Below are positions 24,862 to 33,339 of a DNA stretch of 64,000 nt, piece after piece. The position numbers were made by a program, and so were the translations under genes. Source of the stretch: Chlorobiota bacterium (GTDB lineage Bacteria; Bacteroidota; Ignavibacteria; Kapaibacteriales; UBA961); contig BJGZ01000003.1 of assembly GCA_014191195.1 (NCBI GenBank), positions 124,001 through 188,000 on the forward strand. Reading direction: 5' to 3'. The notes under the pieces are model-generated. The model was given only the letters and a program-made list of their open reading frames with translations, was not told the origin of the DNA and did not search any database. Positions within the stretch are counted from its first letter, which is position 1; each line of letters starts with the position of its first letter.

Positions 24862-25509
24862 ATGAAGCTTTTATTATATATAAGTGTACTTGCTTTTTTC
24901 TCTTTACCAATATATGCAGGAACTACTGTTTCAGTTATTTATGGAAAGAAAACAGTCACATTAAATGATGCTGTTGGTGATAATATTATAAAGTTTTTAA
25001 GTACTGCACCTGTTGAAAATATTGAAGGGAATGCAAAAGATATTCAAGGTAAATGTATCCTAGATGGAGATAATCTAGAAAATTCATCAGGGAATATTTC
25101 TTTACAAGTACTATCGATGAAAACAGGATTATCAAAAAGAGATGAGCATATGTATGCCAAAGATTGGCTTGATGCGGCAAGTTATCCAACCATTAGTTTT
25201 GAATTAAAAAAGTTAGCTAACATTAAAATATCTAAATCAGAAAATGGCATGGCTGAATGTACAGCCATTGCTGATGGATCCTTTACAATGCATGGTATTT
25301 CTAAAACAATAAAAGCTACTATTTACATCAAATATGTGAATGAAACAGATGCTACACGTAAAAAAGCTCCGGGTGATTTTGTTATGATTAAAGCATCATT
25401 TAAAGTTCCGCTTAAAGACTTTAATATTGCCGGCAAACAAGGTATAATAGGCAGTAAAGTAGGAGAAAATATTGAAATTACAGCAAATTTGTTCGGTTCA
25501 ACTAAATAA
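24862..25509 (+). CDS. YceI-family secreted lipocalin-like protein
   Basis: 215-residue exported protein with a signal peptide (about residues 1-19, ending IYAG). The rest resembles the YceI fold, a beta-barrel that binds polyprenoid or lipid-like ligands: MYAKDWLDAASYPTISFE, then GSFTMHGISKTI and the C-terminal KVPLKDFNIAG-x-QGIIGSKVG blocks are typical. The precise ligand is unknown. It stands 21 bp after the small membrane protein and 24 bp before the CX4CH secreted protein, so one transcript is likely, ending at the terminator 26376-26417. Confidence 0.85.
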   Translation: MKLLLYISVLAFFSLPIYAGTTVSVIYGKKTVTLNDAVGDNIIKFLSTAPVENIEGNAKDIQGKCILDGDNLENSSGNISLQVLSMKTGLSKRDEHMYAKDWLDAASYPTISFELKKLANIKISKSENGMAECTAIADGSFTMHGISKTIKATIYIKYVNETDATRKKAPGDFVMIKASFKVPLKDFNIAGKQGIIGSKVGENIEITANLFGSTK

Positions 25510-25533
25510 TGTTTTTCTTTTTTAAAGAGTTTT

Positions 25534-26355
25534 ATGAAGCACTTTTTACTTTTATTTTCATTGTGCATTATTGCTAATATTTCAATAGCACATGCTTATC
25601 CAAATGGTATATCAAGCAAAGTACTTGCTAATTCTGGAGGTTGCGGAGGTGGAGGATGTCATGGCTCCAGTGCAAGCCAAGCCACATCAGTTTCTATTTC
25701 CAGCAAAAGTGGCTCATTTACCACAAATCCAGGTGGTACTTTAGAACTTACTGCAATAGTAGCACATGCATCTAAATCAGGTGCTGGAATTAATATAGGC
25801 GTTAAGTCATCTGCTACATCTGCCACAAATCAAGGTATTTTGAATGTTGTCACAGGCCAAGGTTTAAAAAAATCTGAAAATGAATTGGTTCATTCTGCAA
25901 GAAAAAGTATGGTATCCGGCAAAACATCTTTTACATTTACATGGACAGCTCCAACCATAGAAGGTACTTATTATGTGCTTGCTTGTGGAAATGCTGTAAA
26001 TGGAGACGGAGGGCAAAGTGGTGATCAATGGAATTTTATGTCCCCAATTGCAATTACAGTTGCAGCTGCAAGCAAAGTCCAAGAGCAGATTTGTATAAAC
26101 CCCATTATTGCTCCGAACCCATTAATCGGCATTGGAACACTAAGCTTTGTTCTTGAACAGGCATCTGAAGTTGAATATTCACTTATTGATGTATTAGGCA
26201 ATCAAGTAAGCAAACAATATGTAGGATTCTTAGCTGCAGGGCCTCAATATCAAACGATTAATACTATTTCACAGAATATATCTTCCGGACATTATTCCGT
26301 AATTTTAAGAACGGGTTCGTCTGCCATTTCTCTGCCTTTAATAGTACAACACTAA
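25534..26355 (+). CDS. Secreted CX4CH-motif protein with T9SS-type C-terminal tail
   Basis: 273 residues. A signal peptide (1-21) is followed by a glycine-rich CGGGGCHG segment (C37, C42, H43), a C-x4-C-H pattern that could bind haem c covalently or form a disulfide. A beta-rich domain (about 50-175) resembles the Reeler/choice-of-anchor type seen in secreted FCB proteins. The last 80 residues (APNPLIGIGTLSF, then LGNQV and SGHYSVIL) look like a T9SS type A sorting domain, which directs outer-membrane translocation and surface attachment. Two distant paralogues are at 60559-61467 and 61480-62355. It ends the yceI-like transcript. Confidence 0.75.
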   Translation: MKHFLLLFSLCIIANISIAHAYPNGISSKVLANSGGCGGGGCHGSSASQATSVSISSKSGSFTTNPGGTLELTAIVAHASKSGAGINIGVKSSATSATNQGILNVVTGQGLKKSENELVHSARKSMVSGKTSFTFTWTAPTIEGTYYVLACGNAVNGDGGQSGDQWNFMSPIAITVAAASKVQEQICINPIIAPNPLIGIGTLSFVLEQASEVEYSLIDVLGNQVSKQYVGFLAAGPQYQTINTISQNISSGHYSVILRTGSSAISLPLIVQH

Positions 26356-26375
26356 TTTACTCTGCATATATATTT

Positions 26376-26417
26376 AACCGTTTTATGGCTAGAATAAGCT
26401 GTAAAACGGTTTTTTTA
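26376..26417 (+). terminator. Rho-independent terminator after the CX4CH protein gene
   Basis: Perfect 10-bp stem AACCGTTTTA / TAAAACGGTT (26376-26385 and 26402-26411) with a 16-base loop, followed by a T-run (26410-26417). It ends the plus-strand transcript and overlaps the last codons of the converging queC gene. Confidence 0.85.
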
Positions 26418-27107
26418 TAAGTACTTGGGGACAATTGCATAATCAATTGGGTCTATACATTCGGCTTGAGCAAAACCTCTTAATCTTAAAGCACATGAAT
26501 CACATATTCCACAAGCTTTATCTTCAGAACCATAACAACTCCAGGTAAGGTGCAAAGGAGCATTAAGGTTATTACCAGTATGAATAATTTCTTTTTTTGA
26601 CATATTCAATAATGGTGTAATAATCTGAATATGAGTATCAGGCTTAGTACCCTGATTTATCATCAACTGGAAGGCATCAAAAAAATCTTTTCTGCAGTCC
26701 GGATAACCACTACTATCTTCTTGAACAGCCCCAATAAATATTTTTGTGGCTTTAATAGCCTCTGCCCAACTGACAGCTATACACAGCATATTTGCATTCC
26801 TAAATGGCACATAACTATTAGGAATTTCTTTAGAGAGTAAATCTGCTTTGCTTATTTCTATGGAAGTATCTAGAAGAGAACTCCCACCAATATGTTTTAA
26901 GTATCCTATGTCGACATGTAAACGATTATCAATTGAATAATAGCTACAAATATCATTAAAGGATTGTTCTTCTCTGGTTTCAGTTTTTTGTCCATAATTT
27001 ATGTGTAAAGCATGGATATCATAGAATTCAGAATGCGCTATAGCAGCACATACTGTAGAATCCATTCCACCACTCATTAAAACAATAATTTTTTCTTTAG
27101 TCTTCAT
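26415..27107 (-). CDS. queC: 7-cyano-7-deazaguanine synthase
   Basis: Adenine nucleotide alpha-hydrolase-fold enzyme that converts 7-carboxy-7-deazaguanine to preQ0 using ATP and ammonia, in the queuosine tRNA-modification pathway. The PP-loop SGGMDST lies at residues 12-18; the C-terminal cysteine cluster (CYGSEDKACGICDSC) holds the zinc. Length 230 is normal. It is the last gene of the minus-strand run mqnA-like, psd, lnt, nadD, queC, with a 4-base overlap with nadD. queD, queE and queF are not in the window. Confidence 0.95.
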   Translation of the reverse strand: MKTKEKIIVLMSGGMDSTVCAAIAHSEFYDIHALHINYGQKTETREEQSFNDICSYYSIDNRLHVDIGYLKHIGGSSLLDTSIEISKADLLSKEIPNSYVPFRNANMLCIAVSWAEAIKATKIFIGAVQEDSSGYPDCRKDFFDAFQLMINQGTKPDTHIQIITPLLNMSKKEIIHTGNNLNAPLHLTWSCYGSEDKACGICDSCALRLRGFAQAECIDPIDYAIVPKYL

Positions 27108-27706
27108 TCATTATATAAAGAATATGAGTGTATATACATTTCTACTTGCAAAGGGACTAAACCATGTATATCGTTTCCATGCTCTAGATGAGAACGAATC
27201 AATGATGACGATATATCAATCACTGGAATATCTAACCAAATTGGTTTAGAATAGGTATTATTTAAGGATAATGCATCATCTATGCTATCTGTATTCTGTT
27301 CATGGTGTTTTCTTGCAACTATGCATAATTGAACATTAGCGATAATTTTTTTCCACTCTTTCCATTTGGTAAACTGTATTGCTTGATCTTCGCCAATCAA
27401 AAGAAATAACTTACCATTAGGAAACATGTCCATGAATGCAAGAACAGTATCTATAGTATAAGAAATTCCACCTCTTTCTAGTTCAATGGTAGAGACATAT
27501 GTATTTTGAAGTTCTTCACAAGCTAATAAAAGCATATGTACCCTGTGAATATCTTCAGCATTCTTTTCAGTCAATTTAAACGGGGATATAGAAGCAGGAA
27601 CTACATAACAGGAATCTAAAGCACATTGTCTTCTAAAAGCATCAGCAAATACGATATGGCCACTATGAATAGGATTAAAACTTCCACCCATTATTCCAAT
27701 ATTCAT
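27104..27706 (-). CDS. nadD: Nicotinate-nucleotide adenylyltransferase
   Basis: NAD biosynthesis enzyme that adenylates nicotinate mononucleotide. The nucleotidyltransferase signature GGSFNPIHSGH (7-17) and the ISSSLIRS motif near the C-terminus (about 164-171) are both present. Length 200 is standard. It overlaps lnt upstream and queC downstream by 4 bases each, so translation of all three is probably coupled. Confidence 0.95.
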   Translation of the reverse strand: MNIGIMGGSFNPIHSGHIVFADAFRRQCALDSCYVVPASISPFKLTEKNAEDIHRVHMLLLACEELQNTYVSTIELERGGISYTIDTVLAFMDMFPNGKLFLLIGEDQAIQFTKWKEWKKIIANVQLCIVARKHHEQNTDSIDDALSLNNTYSKPIWLDIPVIDISSSLIRSHLEHGNDIHGLVPLQVEMYIHSYSLYNE

Positions 27707-29373
27707 ATAGATTCCTTAGAAGAGTATATGTGTTGAGGCTTAAGTGCTTTTCCTTTATAGCCTGCATAGAATAGCAAGAATAAACTACATACTGATGAAA
27801 TATATGGTAAGAAATCACCATATAGACAATATATAGTTAAGTCATATAATTGAAGAATATCAGCTTTAAGTATTTGTTCTGATTGTGGCTTAGCGATATC
27901 TTGAATACTACCATCAGCATGAATAAATCCGCTTATACCTGTATTTCCGCATCTGGCTATACATCTATGTGATTCTATTGCTCTCATTTGTGATATTGCG
28001 AAATGTTGCATAGGGCCAGGACTATTATCAAACCATGCATCATTTGTTATTACTACTAACATAGATGCACCTTGTTTAGCATATTTTCTTACGAATTCTG
28101 GATAGATAGATTCTATACAAATTACTGTCCCAATATTGGATATAATTCTCCCTTCGGGATTTCTTAACACTAAAGGAGATTGTATTTTACCTTTCTTCCA
28201 ACCTGAAATTCCAACTCCCCATTCTAAAAAACCAGCTAATAGTTCTATATCTTGGGAAAAAGGGAAACCTTCACCAAATGGTGTTAATTTCATTTTGCGA
28301 TGAATATGTACTGAATCATTAGGTTGAATTAAAGCAGCTGCATTATGTGCATAATACTTATAACCAGGTAGCAATGGATATGGCTTGGCAAGTGACTCTT
28401 TTTGATAATCAGGAATCAATACAAATTCGGCAAAACCAGATAATATTGGAATATTCTTATTTCTATTCATGAAATAAGAGAAATTATGTTTTGCATTCGT
28501 TTCTACATCTAAAAATGGAATTGCTGTCTCACTCCACACATATACATCTGGTTTAGATTGTGCATCTATTTCAATCAATTGAAAATGTTTTTCTACTTGA
28601 GAAAAAACGCCACCAGACCACTTTTTCCATGGATTGATATTAGGTTGAACCAAGGATACAGAAACTTTAGGAGCAGAAATTGACTGTTCTTGTAATACTT
28701 GCTTAACATGATAGGAATATCCAAAAACAATAAGAAATAGTGCAATAATGCTTAATGATATTATCCTTTTATTACTTTTCGTATTCGTGACATTAAGAAT
28801 ATGAAATAAGAGAATGTTAATTGTCATCACAAATGCACTCAAAATCCAAACACCAGCAATGTCAGCGATTTGAACGATATATGAATGATATATTTGCGTA
28901 TATCCAAAAGAAAGCCAAGGATACGATAAATCAGTTAAAGAATGTAGCCATTCATATGCAACGATAAGAAAAGGCAAAGAAAAAGATGCATACATTGAAG
29001 CAATTCTTTTCTTGATATAAATAAAAGCAAGAAAAGGAATCATTAAAAAGAAGGGATGTCCAAGCCACAAAGCAATGCCGGCGATAATCAAAAAAGGATC
29101 TGATTGGGCTTGCCAACTTCCAACCCACCAATTTGTAATTCCATGATATACAAAAAAGCATACATACAGACTAAATATTTGCTTCTTTTTACTAAGATTT
29201 TGAAGATAATCGATAGAAAAGAGCAAAGGAATAAAACCAATAAAGGCAATAAAGCCGAAGTGATAAGGAGGAAAAGATATACCAATTAAACATCCAGTAA
29301 TCAGCATTAGAATTAATGCATGAATATATGAATGCGGTATTAGACGAGTACATAAAGATGAAATGAATGTCAT
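27703..29373 (-). CDS. lnt: Apolipoprotein N-acyltransferase
   Basis: Inner-membrane enzyme that adds the third acyl chain to the N-terminal cysteine of lipoproteins. The N-terminal half holds about six to seven transmembrane helices, then a periplasmic carbon-nitrogen hydrolase domain carries the triad: Glu in VWSETAIPF, Lys in KMKLTPFGEGFP and Cys in GTVICIESIYPE. A final hydrophobic helix (from about 525) anchors the C-terminus. Length 556 is slightly above the E. coli enzyme. It fits the lipoprotein at 50949-51590 and the LolA-like protein at 53830-54516, and proves a Gram-negative envelope. Confidence 0.94.
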   Translation of the reverse strand: MTFISSLCTRLIPHSYIHALILMLITGCLIGISFPPYHFGFIAFIGFIPLLFSIDYLQNLSKKKQIFSLYVCFFVYHGITNWWVGSWQAQSDPFLIIAGIALWLGHPFFLMIPFLAFIYIKKRIASMYASFSLPFLIVAYEWLHSLTDLSYPWLSFGYTQIYHSYIVQIADIAGVWILSAFVMTINILLFHILNVTNTKSNKRIISLSIIALFLIVFGYSYHVKQVLQEQSISAPKVSVSLVQPNINPWKKWSGGVFSQVEKHFQLIEIDAQSKPDVYVWSETAIPFLDVETNAKHNFSYFMNRNKNIPILSGFAEFVLIPDYQKESLAKPYPLLPGYKYYAHNAAALIQPNDSVHIHRKMKLTPFGEGFPFSQDIELLAGFLEWGVGISGWKKGKIQSPLVLRNPEGRIISNIGTVICIESIYPEFVRKYAKQGASMLVVITNDAWFDNSPGPMQHFAISQMRAIESHRCIARCGNTGISGFIHADGSIQDIAKPQSEQILKADILQLYDLTIYCLYGDFLPYISSVCSLFLLFYAGYKGKALKPQHIYSSKESI

Positions 29374-29378
29374 ATCAA

Positions 29379-30041
29379 TTATTTAGGTAATATTGCCAAA
29401 ATAGATTCAGCACCCCGAACGGTTTGTCCAATAACAACCTTAATATCAGTGTGAACAGGAACAAGAACATCCATTCTAGAGCCAAATTTCATCATTCCTA
29501 TTTTTTCACCAGACGATAAGACTTGTCCTTTTTGAATAGTACATACAATTCTTCTGGCCAAGAAACCTGTAATTTGTTTAAAGAATACTTTACCATATTG
29601 ATTAGTAATCCCAATCCTACTTTGCTCGTTTAATTCAGAGGATTTAGGATGCCATGCAACCAAATACTCGCCTTGCATATATCGATAAAAATCTACTGTC
29701 CCACTTACAGGGCTTCTATTTACATGCACATCTAATGGTGAAAGAAAGATGCTAATTTGTATTGCTTTACCCTTGATAAATTCTAATTCCTCTGTCTCTT
29801 TAATTTCTACAACCTTTCCATCTGCTGGAGCAATTAGAACAGAAGGATCATGTAATGCTTCTTGTGGAATTACTCTTTCTGGATCTCTAAAAAACCATAA
29901 AGTAAAGAACACTATAATTGCTCCAATACTAATGGTAAAGACGCTGCCATAGCCTTTAAGAAAAAGAGCTGCAAGAAAAATAAATGAGAATCCAATCAAT
30001 AACATGGGAATTGCATTATCATAGCCATATTTTGTAAGCAT
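29379..30041 (-). CDS. psd: Phosphatidylserine decarboxylase, short form
   Basis: Makes phosphatidylethanolamine from phosphatidylserine. The C-terminal self-cleavage site FGSRMD supplies the Ser that becomes the pyruvoyl group; the conserved SPLDVHVNRSP block lies near the middle. The 220-residue length and two N-terminal hydrophobic helices (about 12-50) are typical of the short prokaryotic Psd-A type. It starts 2 bases after the mqnA-like gene and precedes lnt by 5 bases, placing it in an envelope-lipid operon. Confidence 0.93.
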   Translation of the reverse strand: MLTKYGYDNAIPMLLIGFSFIFLAALFLKGYGSVFTISIGAIIVFFTLWFFRDPERVIPQEALHDPSVLIAPADGKVVEIKETEELEFIKGKAIQISIFLSPLDVHVNRSPVSGTVDFYRYMQGEYLVAWHPKSSELNEQSRIGITNQYGKVFFKQITGFLARRIVCTIQKGQVLSSGEKIGMMKFGSRMDVLVPVHTDIKVVIGQTVRGAESILAILPK

Positions 30042-30043
30042 AA

Positions 30044-30805
30044 TTAACCTAAAATGTGTACATCTCTGATTTCTGGAATCATCTGATGATAATATAAAAT
30101 ATGTTGAATAGACATAATATGTTCTTTAAAATCATCTTTCCAATGATATAATAATGAACCAATACGTCCAATCTCTTCCTCATATTCTGCTGAATCTTTA
30201 ATAGTTTCAATGTCTGGAAGATCATCAGCAGCAAGATGTGTAGTAATTTCCATTAGATCTACTGTAAAATCTTCATCCTTACAAGCCCAGAAGGCTATTG
30301 GCAATGGGAAATCATTATAATCCGACCATTCCTCTGTTATATCTAAAGCACCTGGAATCAATGATTCAGAATTCCACAAAATAGCAGAATCATAGTGTTC
30401 TAATATCGTAGTTTTATCAATATTAGATTGAATGATATTCTTTTGCATCAACACATCATATTTTTCTACTAAACCAATAAGACCAATATTCAAAAGAAAA
30501 TCATCTGATTCTAATCCAATTGTTTCCATTGATGATGATTTGTTAGAAAAATGAATAGAGGAAATACCTGAATATGATTCTGCAAAAACTGCGAATGTTG
30601 GTATTATCAGAATTTGAGCCTTAGATAAAGCAAAATCTAAAGGGTTGATTAAAGCAATATCAGCTTTTCCAGTATATAAGGCATCAATACACTGTTTCTC
30701 TGACATTTCGATAAAATTATGGCCATGTTCAGCACAATACATAGAGGCATTGGCAAGTATAGGTAGTAAATAAGGATGATTCGGTGCACAAATAGTTAAT
30801 TTCAT
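30044..30805 (-). CDS. MqnA/MqnD-family-like protein (possible chorismate dehydratase)
   Basis: 253 residues with a periplasmic-binding-protein type II fold pattern. DALYTGKADIALINPLDF near residue 45 and DSAILWNSESL then DITEEWSDYNDFPLPIAFWA in the second half resemble the MqnA family, which dehydrates chorismate in the futalosine route to menaquinone. The usual S-R-T-S ligand motif in the middle is not seen (the equivalent stretch reads LESDDFLLN), so activity may differ. There is no signal peptide, which argues against a transporter binding protein. It is first in the psd-lnt-nadD-queC run, and a TAAATTTG box (30849-30856, minus strand) about 45 bp upstream may be its -7 promoter element. 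Confidence 0.55.
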   Translation of the reverse strand: MKLTICAPNHPYLLPILANASMYCAEHGHNFIEMSEKQCIDALYTGKADIALINPLDFALSKAQILIIPTFAVFAESYSGISSIHFSNKSSSMETIGLESDDFLLNIGLIGLVEKYDVLMQKNIIQSNIDKTTILEHYDSAILWNSESLIPGALDITEEWSDYNDFPLPIAFWACKDEDFTVDLMEITTHLAADDLPDIETIKDSAEYEEEIGRIGSLLYHWKDDFKEHIMSIQHILYYHQMIPEIRDVHILG

Positions 30806-30921
30806 ATGTTTTCATGTAAAATCTGGTCGGTAAAGCTAATAAATCAAACAAATTTACTGAATTAAGGATATATGAATGCTATGAATAATCGGTATACTAA
30901 TCAATATTTTAGATTATTTCG

Positions 30922-30952
30922 TTTCTAGTTTCATAGTGTTTTTGTAGTTTTG
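30922..30952 (+). promoter_or_regulatory. Bacteroidota-type promoter for the aminotransferase operon
   Basis: TAGTTTTG (30945-30952) matches the -7 consensus TAnnTTTG, and TTTC (30922-30925), one mismatch from the -33 TTTG, is exactly 19 bases before it. Transcription would begin near 30959, consistent with the coding start at ATG 31001 and not the upstream TTG at 30950. Confidence 0.5.
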
Positions 30953-31000
30953 CACATCCAAAAGCAGCATGGATTTCGATACTTTTATGTCATTGTTTTA

Positions 31001-32104
31001 ATGATTTCAATACCTTCTCACATTTTAGATTTACAGCCGTATAAACCGGGCCAATCACCAGCGGATATTAAACGTTTATATGGCATTGATAAAGTAATCA
31101 AACTTGCATCAAATGAAAATCCACTAGGTGCATCCCCTTTAGCTTTGCAAAGAATACAATCTATTACAGATGATGACTTATCTTTATATCCTGATGGTGG
31201 ATTCGCTTTAAGGATGGAACTGTCTCGTCATCTAAATATATCTTATACTAATATTTTAACTTATAATGGTTCTGATGCCTTACTTCATCTTATCATGAAA
31301 TGTTTTACAGAACCTGGCGACGACATCATATCTTCTATGGGTACTTTTGTAGGGTATTATGTAGCTTCTAAAACTGCAAATCTACATAGAATAGAAATTC
31401 CATTAACTCATGATTATCGTTATGATGTACAAGCTATTACTCATGCTATTACATCCAAAACAAAGATAGTTTATATAGCCAATGCGAATAATCCAACTGG
31501 TACTTATATAAATAATCAAGAGTTACATTTTCTTATTGAAAATATTCCCCAGAATATTCTCATTATTATGGATGAAGCATATTATGAATATAGCGCTTCA
31601 ATTGTTGATGATTATCCCAATAGCATTAAATTATCTGCTCCTAATATTATCACTTTAAGAACATTTTCAAAAGCATATGGGCTAGCTTCATTAAGAGTTG
31701 GTTATGCAATTGCACCAGAAGATGTAATTTCTGTTATGATGAAAGCTAAATTACCTTTTGATCCAGGAACTGTTTCTCAGTTGGCTGCTATAGCAGCTTT
31801 ACAAGATGTCGACTTCGTTAATAAAACAGTTGATTTAAATAAGCATTCATTACAGTTATTTCAGCAGACTTTTACAGAACAACAATGGAAGATTTCACCT
31901 TCTATTGCAAATTTTTCGATGATTGACTGTGGAAATTCAGAAAAAGCAAATGTTCTCTATATGGAACTACTAAAGAGTGGCTTTATTACTAGGCCTTTAG
32001 CTGGTTTTGGACTACCCTCTTGTATTCGCATTAGTACAGGAACTACAGATCAGAATCTTGCTTTACTTTCTTCTACACAAAAGATAAGAGAGTTATTCAG
32101 TTAA
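31001..32104 (+). CDS. hisC: Histidinol-phosphate/aromatic aminotransferase family protein
   Basis: Fold-type I PLP aminotransferase. LDLQPYKPGQSPADIKRLYG and KLASNENPLG at the N-terminus are typical of HisC; the PLP lysine lies in TFSKAYGLASLRVGYA (about residue 229), and DEAYYEY is the pyridoxal-ring aspartate block. Length 367 from the ATG at 31001; the frame is open to a TTG at 30950, which lies inside the probable promoter. The neighbour 4-hydroxyphenylpyruvate dioxygenase raises the alternative that it transaminates tyrosine instead of, or as well as, histidinol phosphate. No other his gene is nearby. Confidence 0.8.
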   Translation: MISIPSHILDLQPYKPGQSPADIKRLYGIDKVIKLASNENPLGASPLALQRIQSITDDDLSLYPDGGFALRMELSRHLNISYTNILTYNGSDALLHLIMKCFTEPGDDIISSMGTFVGYYVASKTANLHRIEIPLTHDYRYDVQAITHAITSKTKIVYIANANNPTGTYINNQELHFLIENIPQNILIIMDEAYYEYSASIVDDYPNSIKLSAPNIITLRTFSKAYGLASLRVGYAIAPEDVISVMMKAKLPFDPGTVSQLAAIAALQDVDFVNKTVDLNKHSLQLFQQTFTEQQWKISPSIANFSMIDCGNSEKANVLYMELLKSGFITRPLAGFGLPSCIRISTGTTDQNLALLSSTQKIRELFS

Positions 32105-32158
32105 AACTTTTGCATAATTTGTGTGCAATTACATTCATCAACATTCATTATCACAACA

Positions 32159-33292
32159 ATGGAAGCTCTACATATTGATTCTTCTTTATCTTTTAAGACA
32201 GAGGATTTCTTGCCAATTAATGGTACCGATTTTATTGAATTTTATGTAGGTAATGCAAAGCAAGCATCATTTTTTTACAGAACTGCTTTTGGATTTTCAT
32301 TAATTGCCTATGCTGGCCCAGAGACAGGCATTAGAGATAGGGCAAGCTATGTATTACAACAGGGGAAAATACGATTAGTATTAACAACTCCTATGCATCC
32401 AGATAATGAAATCAGCAAGCATATTGAAAAACATGGTGATGGCGTTAAAGTATTAGCTTTATGGGTAGATGATGCTGAAAAATCATGGAAAGAAACTACC
32501 TCAAGGGGTGCAATAAGTTATAGCGAACCAGAAATAATAACTGATGAATCTGGAACGGTAAAAAAAGCTTCTATCCATACTTATGGCGATACAATTCATA
32601 CTTTTATAGAAAGAGAGAATTATAATGGCCCATTTCTGCCAGGTTACACTGCAATTAATGATGAATATACTACAGAGTCCATAGGACTTTTATATGTAGA
32701 TCATTGTGTTGGAAACGTAGAATTAGGTAAGATGAATACATGGGTTTCATTCTATGAGGATGTAATGGGATTCAAATTACTCTTAACTTTTGATGACAAT
32801 GATATTTCAACTGAATATAGTGCTTTAATGAGCAAAGTTGTTTCTAATGGCAATGGTTTCATTAAATTTCCAATAAATGAACCTGCGATTGGGAAAAAAG
32901 CTAAATCTCAAATAGATGAATATCTCGAATTTTATCATGGTCCTGGAGTTCAGCATATTGCATTAGCCACAAATGATATTGTGCATACTGTTTCTGAGCT
33001 GCAAAAACGCGGTGTACAATTTTTGAAAATTCCTGATACGTATTATAATGATTTACTTGAAAGAGTTGGAACTATAGATGAATCTATTGAACCATTAAAA
33101 GAATTAGGAATTCTAGTTGACCGTGATGATGAAGGTTATTTATTACAGATTTTCACAAAACCAGTGGAAGATCGTCCAACACTTTTCTTTGAAATTATTC
33201 AAAGAAAGGGTGCAACATCATTTGGTAAAGGAAATTTTCGCGCATTGTTTGAATCTATTGAACGCGAGCAAGCATTAAGAGGAAATCTTTAA
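32159..33292 (+). CDS. hppD: 4-hydroxyphenylpyruvate dioxygenase
   Basis: Non-haem Fe(II) dioxygenase converting 4-hydroxyphenylpyruvate to homogentisate in tyrosine catabolism. Two glyoxalase/VOC halves are seen; the iron ligands are His in YVDHCVGNV, His in GVQHIALAT and Glu in LFFEIIQRKG, and the C-terminus has the GNFRALFESIE helix. Length 377 from the ATG at 32159 (an in-frame ATG at 32123 would add 12 residues with no family match). It implies oxygen-dependent growth. It lies between the aminotransferase and glutamate dehydrogenase, so the three may act together in amino-acid oxidation (inference). Confidence 0.95.
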   Translation: MEALHIDSSLSFKTEDFLPINGTDFIEFYVGNAKQASFFYRTAFGFSLIAYAGPETGIRDRASYVLQQGKIRLVLTTPMHPDNEISKHIEKHGDGVKVLALWVDDAEKSWKETTSRGAISYSEPEIITDESGTVKKASIHTYGDTIHTFIERENYNGPFLPGYTAINDEYTTESIGLLYVDHCVGNVELGKMNTWVSFYEDVMGFKLLLTFDDNDISTEYSALMSKVVSNGNGFIKFPINEPAIGKKAKSQIDEYLEFYHGPGVQHIALATNDIVHTVSELQKRGVQFLKIPDTYYNDLLERVGTIDESIEPLKELGILVDRDDEGYLLQIFTKPVEDRPTLFFEIIQRKGATSFGKGNFRALFESIEREQALRGNL

Positions 33293-33339
33293 TTTTTTCA
33301 TTTTTTTGATAATTCTACTTGTTATTATTAGGAAGTATT

